A stretch of 64,000 nucleotides of DNA. Origin: Chaetorhynchus papuensis. Taxonomy: Eukaryota > Chordata > Aves > Passeriformes > Rhipiduridae. Made by a program: the position numbers and the translations under genes. Shown here one piece after another: positions 60,038 to 64,000 of the stretch. Positions within the stretch are counted from its first letter, which is position 1, and each line of letters opens with the position of its first letter. Under the pieces are notes generated by a model that saw only the letters and a program-made list of their open reading frames with translations, searched no databases and had not been told where the DNA came from. The stretch lies in NCBI GenBank assembly GCA_013396525.1, contig VWYX01001240.1, positions 62,001 through 126,000 on the forward strand, in the 5' to 3' direction.

Positions 60038-63000
60038 TCTCCTCATGAATTACTCAGAATACAGATTAGCTGCAACATCAGAAACCAGGAGAAAATCCTG
60101 CAAGGGAAAGTCCCAACGAGAAATAAAACTACTACTGCTGAGAAGCAGGGGAAACTGAATCATTGGGATTAATAGTTGGCAAAGGAAAGGTGCTTTGCTT
60201 TTGGCACATGATTTTTCAACACTCCAGAGTTTTAGTTGGTACACAGTCTGCTGAGGACAAACTTTCTTTGCTCAATGAGCACCTTCCACTGAAAGAAAAT
60301 TGCTTTTCATCTTGTGCATAAAAGCATTTAACATTAATTTAGGAGAAGTCTGCTCTTGGAGCCAGAAAATTCTCATAAATTTCTCTTGCTGCTATAAATC
60401 TGTTCCTTGATGATTTTGCATTTGTAGCTTGTTCCACCGCAGCAGGTGAATATCAAACAGCTGAAAGAAATCATTGCAGGACATTCAGGCAGAAAGAGAA
60501 ATATTATTTAGAACAGCAGGTTGATGTCAAATGAAAGCCTACTTCTCACACAGAATTCCCAATTTCAAACCCAAAGAAATTTTCACTACCCAAATGTTTC
60601 ACATGCTGTATTTCATGCAATGGACAAAGTAATTTTGTGCTGGCAAATCAATATTGTCTCTAGGTTTGTCATATGCTGATTCATATAAAAATTCACCTAG
60701 TCTCTCAAAGGAAATCAGGAATATCTAAGAGAGAATAGGACAAGTCAAACCAACAAACACTGACACAACAAAGACAAACCTTAAAAAACCTGAAAGTATT
60801 AACAGGAATTAAGAAAAGGAGACTGAAAAACATGGATTTTGAATAGCATGGAACTAGTTGTATTAACAATGGCTAACTGTACGTATTATAATATGCAATA
60901 ACGTAATATAGTATCAATAAAATATATTACACATATGTGACTAATTTTATCTACCCTTAATTTCATGAATACTCTGTGAAGTCCAACTTTCATAAAAACT
61001 GAAGATGATATTAAGATACTTCACTTCTCAACTCTCAATTTAAACAGACTGTGTAATTACCCAAAATCAAATACCAGTTTTTTAAAAGAAACAGAAACTA
61101 AAATCCTTTAGCACACAAAGGTAGGGGTGTTTTTAAGCAATCACTTCAGCAGACAGAAGGAACGACCACTTGTTCCTTTAAAAAGTAGAGAATTCTGAAT
61201 TTTCATCATCCATAGTACACACTCCATTCTATGAAACCAGAGATGCTCAAAACTATTATCCAAAACCACCAAGATCAAACTCAAGACTCCACGTTCATGA
61301 CTTAATTTTCCATAGGTTATCTGCTAACCTTGATAGGTATTTGTACAAATACTTGTTTGTGTTATGGTACTATACAGATATTTATCTATTTTTGTGTCTG
61401 TTAAGTGAAACAATTTTTCATGGCTTGCATTGAGGGTTCAAGGCTTTCCTTATAACAAATTTGGATCTACAGAATGCTGTACATGTCCAAAAGGTAAGCA
61501 GAGCCTCGGTATAGACAACACTTTGCATGCTCAAAAAAAAACATGAGGTTTTTACATCTCAGTGAAGAATTTACTTTGAAGCATCAGTTTGTCCAAAATT
61601 TACTGTCAAAAAAAAATACTAGGTTTATTTAAAATTCCAAGCTTGAGACAGAGAAGTAAGACATGGATATGCTGGAATTTTATATACACAAGATTTGGTC
61701 CTTGCCTTGTATGCAAACTTAGTGGTAACTTCATGGAAATACTTCATTAGAAGCCTTCATTATTTTACCTTGGAGGTAAGATTTTCAATGAAACAATCTG
61801 CAAGTAACAAGAGCAACATTTTCCCACTTTTTCCCAGTATTTTCTAGATATTTTCATCCCATAGAGAATCACAAAGATTTTTTTTCTCAATAAATGTTTC
61901 CAACAGATGTTTTGAAAAAAAATCAGAACTATACAAAGGCCAACGATTTCATTATAACACATTTACACTGACAGGGGAAATCTTTCTAGCCATTATTTTT
62001 ATACTGGTAAAATAAAGTCCTACATTTAGACTCCACAGAACCATGAAACAAGATAATTCAGTTTATGCTTGCTCCATGCACTCATCCATATTCTTGTTTT
62101 CTTTTATCCTCTTACACAGGGGTGTTCTCTTAGACATGGCATCTTTGGTAATTTATCCTGATTTTTTCCTGAAAATATTACATTGTTATAATCAAATCCA
62201 TTTTTCCACTGATTCTTCAAACATATTTCTTCAGGGCATTTACTACTTTGCTTACACTAAAAGGCTGTGCAGAAATCTATGCAGTAATTGAAATAGATTC
62301 CATTTCCTCAAAGCAGATTCAATACAGTGGCATCACAAGCCAAAGTTTTTGCCACAGTCAAGGCTAATTCTGTCTGGGTAGTGATTTTACTCAACAGTAA
62401 AACAAGGAGCAGAAGACTCCTACCATGATCTTTCACCTAGCTCAAGACAGATTTTTATCAAAAATCAATTCCTTGGTTTGTCTCTCTGTTGTCAAAGCTA
62501 ATGGTAAAAAAGCTCTGTAAAATAACCCAATCTGTAAGCACCAGGGTACGCTGTAATTGAACAAAGCTATCAACCACAAAATCAGTATCTTTACCAAATA
62601 GGAACCATCATGACAGATTGGAAAGTTCAAATCTCTTAACCTGAAGGTCATAAAAGGCCAGGGCCAAAAGCCAGCCAGACACATTACTTCTTTCCTACAA
62701 ATAGCCTATTTTTTGAGGGCTTGTTGCTTTCTTTGCTATGATTCCATGAATCTGAGCCCAACATGCTGTGGAAAGCCTTTTTAAGTAGGCATGAAAAACA
62801 ACATCTTCAGCAACTAGACTGACAGCTGATGACTTTGTGTGAAAAGCCACTCAACATCCGTACATTTCCTATGTTCTATACATATTTTAACAAAAAGTGA
62901 CCCTCTTATGTTATTTCCTAAGCTTTGGACACATGGTACAAATCACAGCTTTCAGAGCCCAGATTCCCCAGGCAATCCGAGTTCTCGAACGTGCTGCAAC

Positions 63001-63368
63001 AGAATCCTTCATTACATTACCAGCACCACAGATCGTGTAACTCATTTTACTTTCAGATAACCAATGCCCAGCTCCTCTCAGAACAGCAAGAGAGCAGCGT
63101 TTTAACATTGCCTATTTAACACAAGGGCAGCCTCTGATGTAGAGAGCCATGTAAAGGGAAGGTGGCTAATCTTCAAGTGACACATTCTAGACCCAGTGTT
63201 AACACATGAATATGCAATTCATACAAGAAAGATTCTTTACAAGAGGGAATTGTCTTTCTAAAGCTGAATTTCACCTAAGGAAAAAAAAAACCAACACAGC
63301 CCAACACCCTATTTTGTTAATTGAACACTTATTTTGAAACACCAGGATGACATTGACATGAATGAGAA

Positions 63369-63496
63369 CTAGGCTAGGTTGGATGGGGCTCTGAGCAACC
63401 TGGTCTTGTGGAAAGTCTCCCTGCCCATGGCACAGGGGTTGGAACTGGGTGATCTTTAAGGCCCCTTCCAACCCAAGCCTTCTATGGTTTTATGGA
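63369..63496 (+). mobile_element. CR1 LINE 3' end
   Basis: The sequence contains GGGCTCTGAGCAACCTGGTC, CTCCCTGCCCATGGCA, GGTTGGAACTGGGTGATC and CCCCTTCCAACCCAAGCC, then a degenerate terminal octamer repeat (TTCTATGG, TTTTATGG). This is the standard 3' end of avian CR1 retrotransposons, 5'-truncated. Confidence 0.9.
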
Positions 63497-63639
63497 TTAA
63501 TCACGAAAATGTGAGCAGCAAAGTACAAGAAAAGGCTACATGTAACTGCCTTGGTCTCAGAAGCAAGTTTTGTTCTCAGACTTTCCAGGTCTGCCTGAGT
63601 ATTTCATTAGAGGGAAATAAAGTTAGTGGCTCCAGTCTG

Positions 63640-64000
63640 ATGAAGTGGATACAGAGAGTCCATTGAACAGCAGGCAGCCAGCACAGGTGAAGGTACCATG
63701 GTGACATTGTGTGCCCCTCTAACACCTCTACAGGGTGATCAAGACAAGTTCCTGACAGCCTGAAAAAGACAAATGTCACACTTGTCTGTCCTCCAGCAGA
63801 ACAAGAACCACAGTTTGGGGAGCCAGAGGCTCAAAGGGTTGTGGGGAGCAGTTTGACATCTATTGGTAAGCCATGACTGGTGCATTTCTTAGGGGGGTCA
63901 ATACCAGCTACGATGCTGTTCAGAGTACTTGCTGATGACCAGGAAAATGGGATGTAATGCAACTCCAGCAAGTCTGTGGGTGCATTTCTGTAAACTGGGA
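63640..64000 (+). mobile_element. CR1-like LINE internal (ORF2) remnant, cut by window edge
   Basis: Segments such as GGGGAGCAGTTTGACATC, GGGGGGTCAATACCAGC, a GCTGTTCAGAGTACTTGCTG stretch and CTCCAGCAAGTCTGTGGG follow the order of the CR1 reverse-transcriptase region (diagnostic CAGGG..CT, GATGACCTGG, AGCAAGTTTGC motifs). It is broken by indels and has no open frame. Since it lies 3' of another CR1 end, it is a second insertion. Confidence 0.6.

Larger units (their letters stand above)
53953..64000 (-). other. ENAH: ENAH intron 1 (3' part)
   Basis: No GC-rich promoter region and no exon ending in ATGAG before a donor is apparent, so the start-codon exon probably lies beyond the window, consistent with the very long first intron of mammalian ENAH. 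It holds a 43-bp tandem duplication (59959-60037) and CR1 fragments near the right edge. Confidence 0.8.

Overview
This window is vertebrate nuclear DNA, and it reads as a bird. It is AT-rich, has long introns with GT/AG splice sites, and carries CR1 LINE fragments (38499-38550, 63369-63496, 63640-64000) and one retroviral solo LTR (12250-12689). A passerine is possible but unproven. I see no bacterial or phage features, no CRISPR array, and no rRNA or tRNA gene.

The window holds essentially one gene, ENAH (Mena, the vertebrate Enabled homologue), on the minus strand. Coding runs from exon 2 at 53952 down to the stop codon at 10761. I could place thirteen intact coding exons by joining reading frames across consensus splice sites, and the phases agree at every junction. 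The exon carrying the start codon (ATG plus the first two bases of Ser2) is not visible and should lie beyond 64000, because the first intron continues to the window edge.

The exons encode, in order: the EVH1 domain (exons 2-3), a short linker (4), the LERER charged repeat ending in the RRIS kinase site (5), a long proline/serine-rich exon with a built-in alternative 3' splice site (6), the profilin-binding polyproline core with the G-actin-binding motif (7), the F-actin-binding region (8-9), a linker (10-11), an alternative 63-nt cassette equivalent to human exon 11a (12), and the C-terminal tetramerisation coiled coil (13-15). The parts cooperate: EVH1 docks the protein at focal adhesions and the leading edge, the proline-rich region recruits profilin-actin, and the EVH2 blocks bind G-actin and F-actin and tetramerise to give processive elongation of filament barbed ends.

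Three features stand out. The terminal exon keeps its last five codons and stop but abuts a (CT)n tract, with no room for the expected start of that exon. Exon 10 has a 26-bp tandem duplication that copies its 5' splice site, and use of the outer copy would create an immediate stop. Exon 6 contains a strong internal acceptor that would give the ubiquitous short form in frame.

From 10760 downward lies the 3' UTR (end unknown, perhaps near 7.7 kb) and then intergenic sequence down to position 1 with no gene I can support. The region from 53953 to 64000 is intron 1. I did not find a new biological system. The notable items concern isoform structure and possible damage in a well-known cytoskeletal gene.
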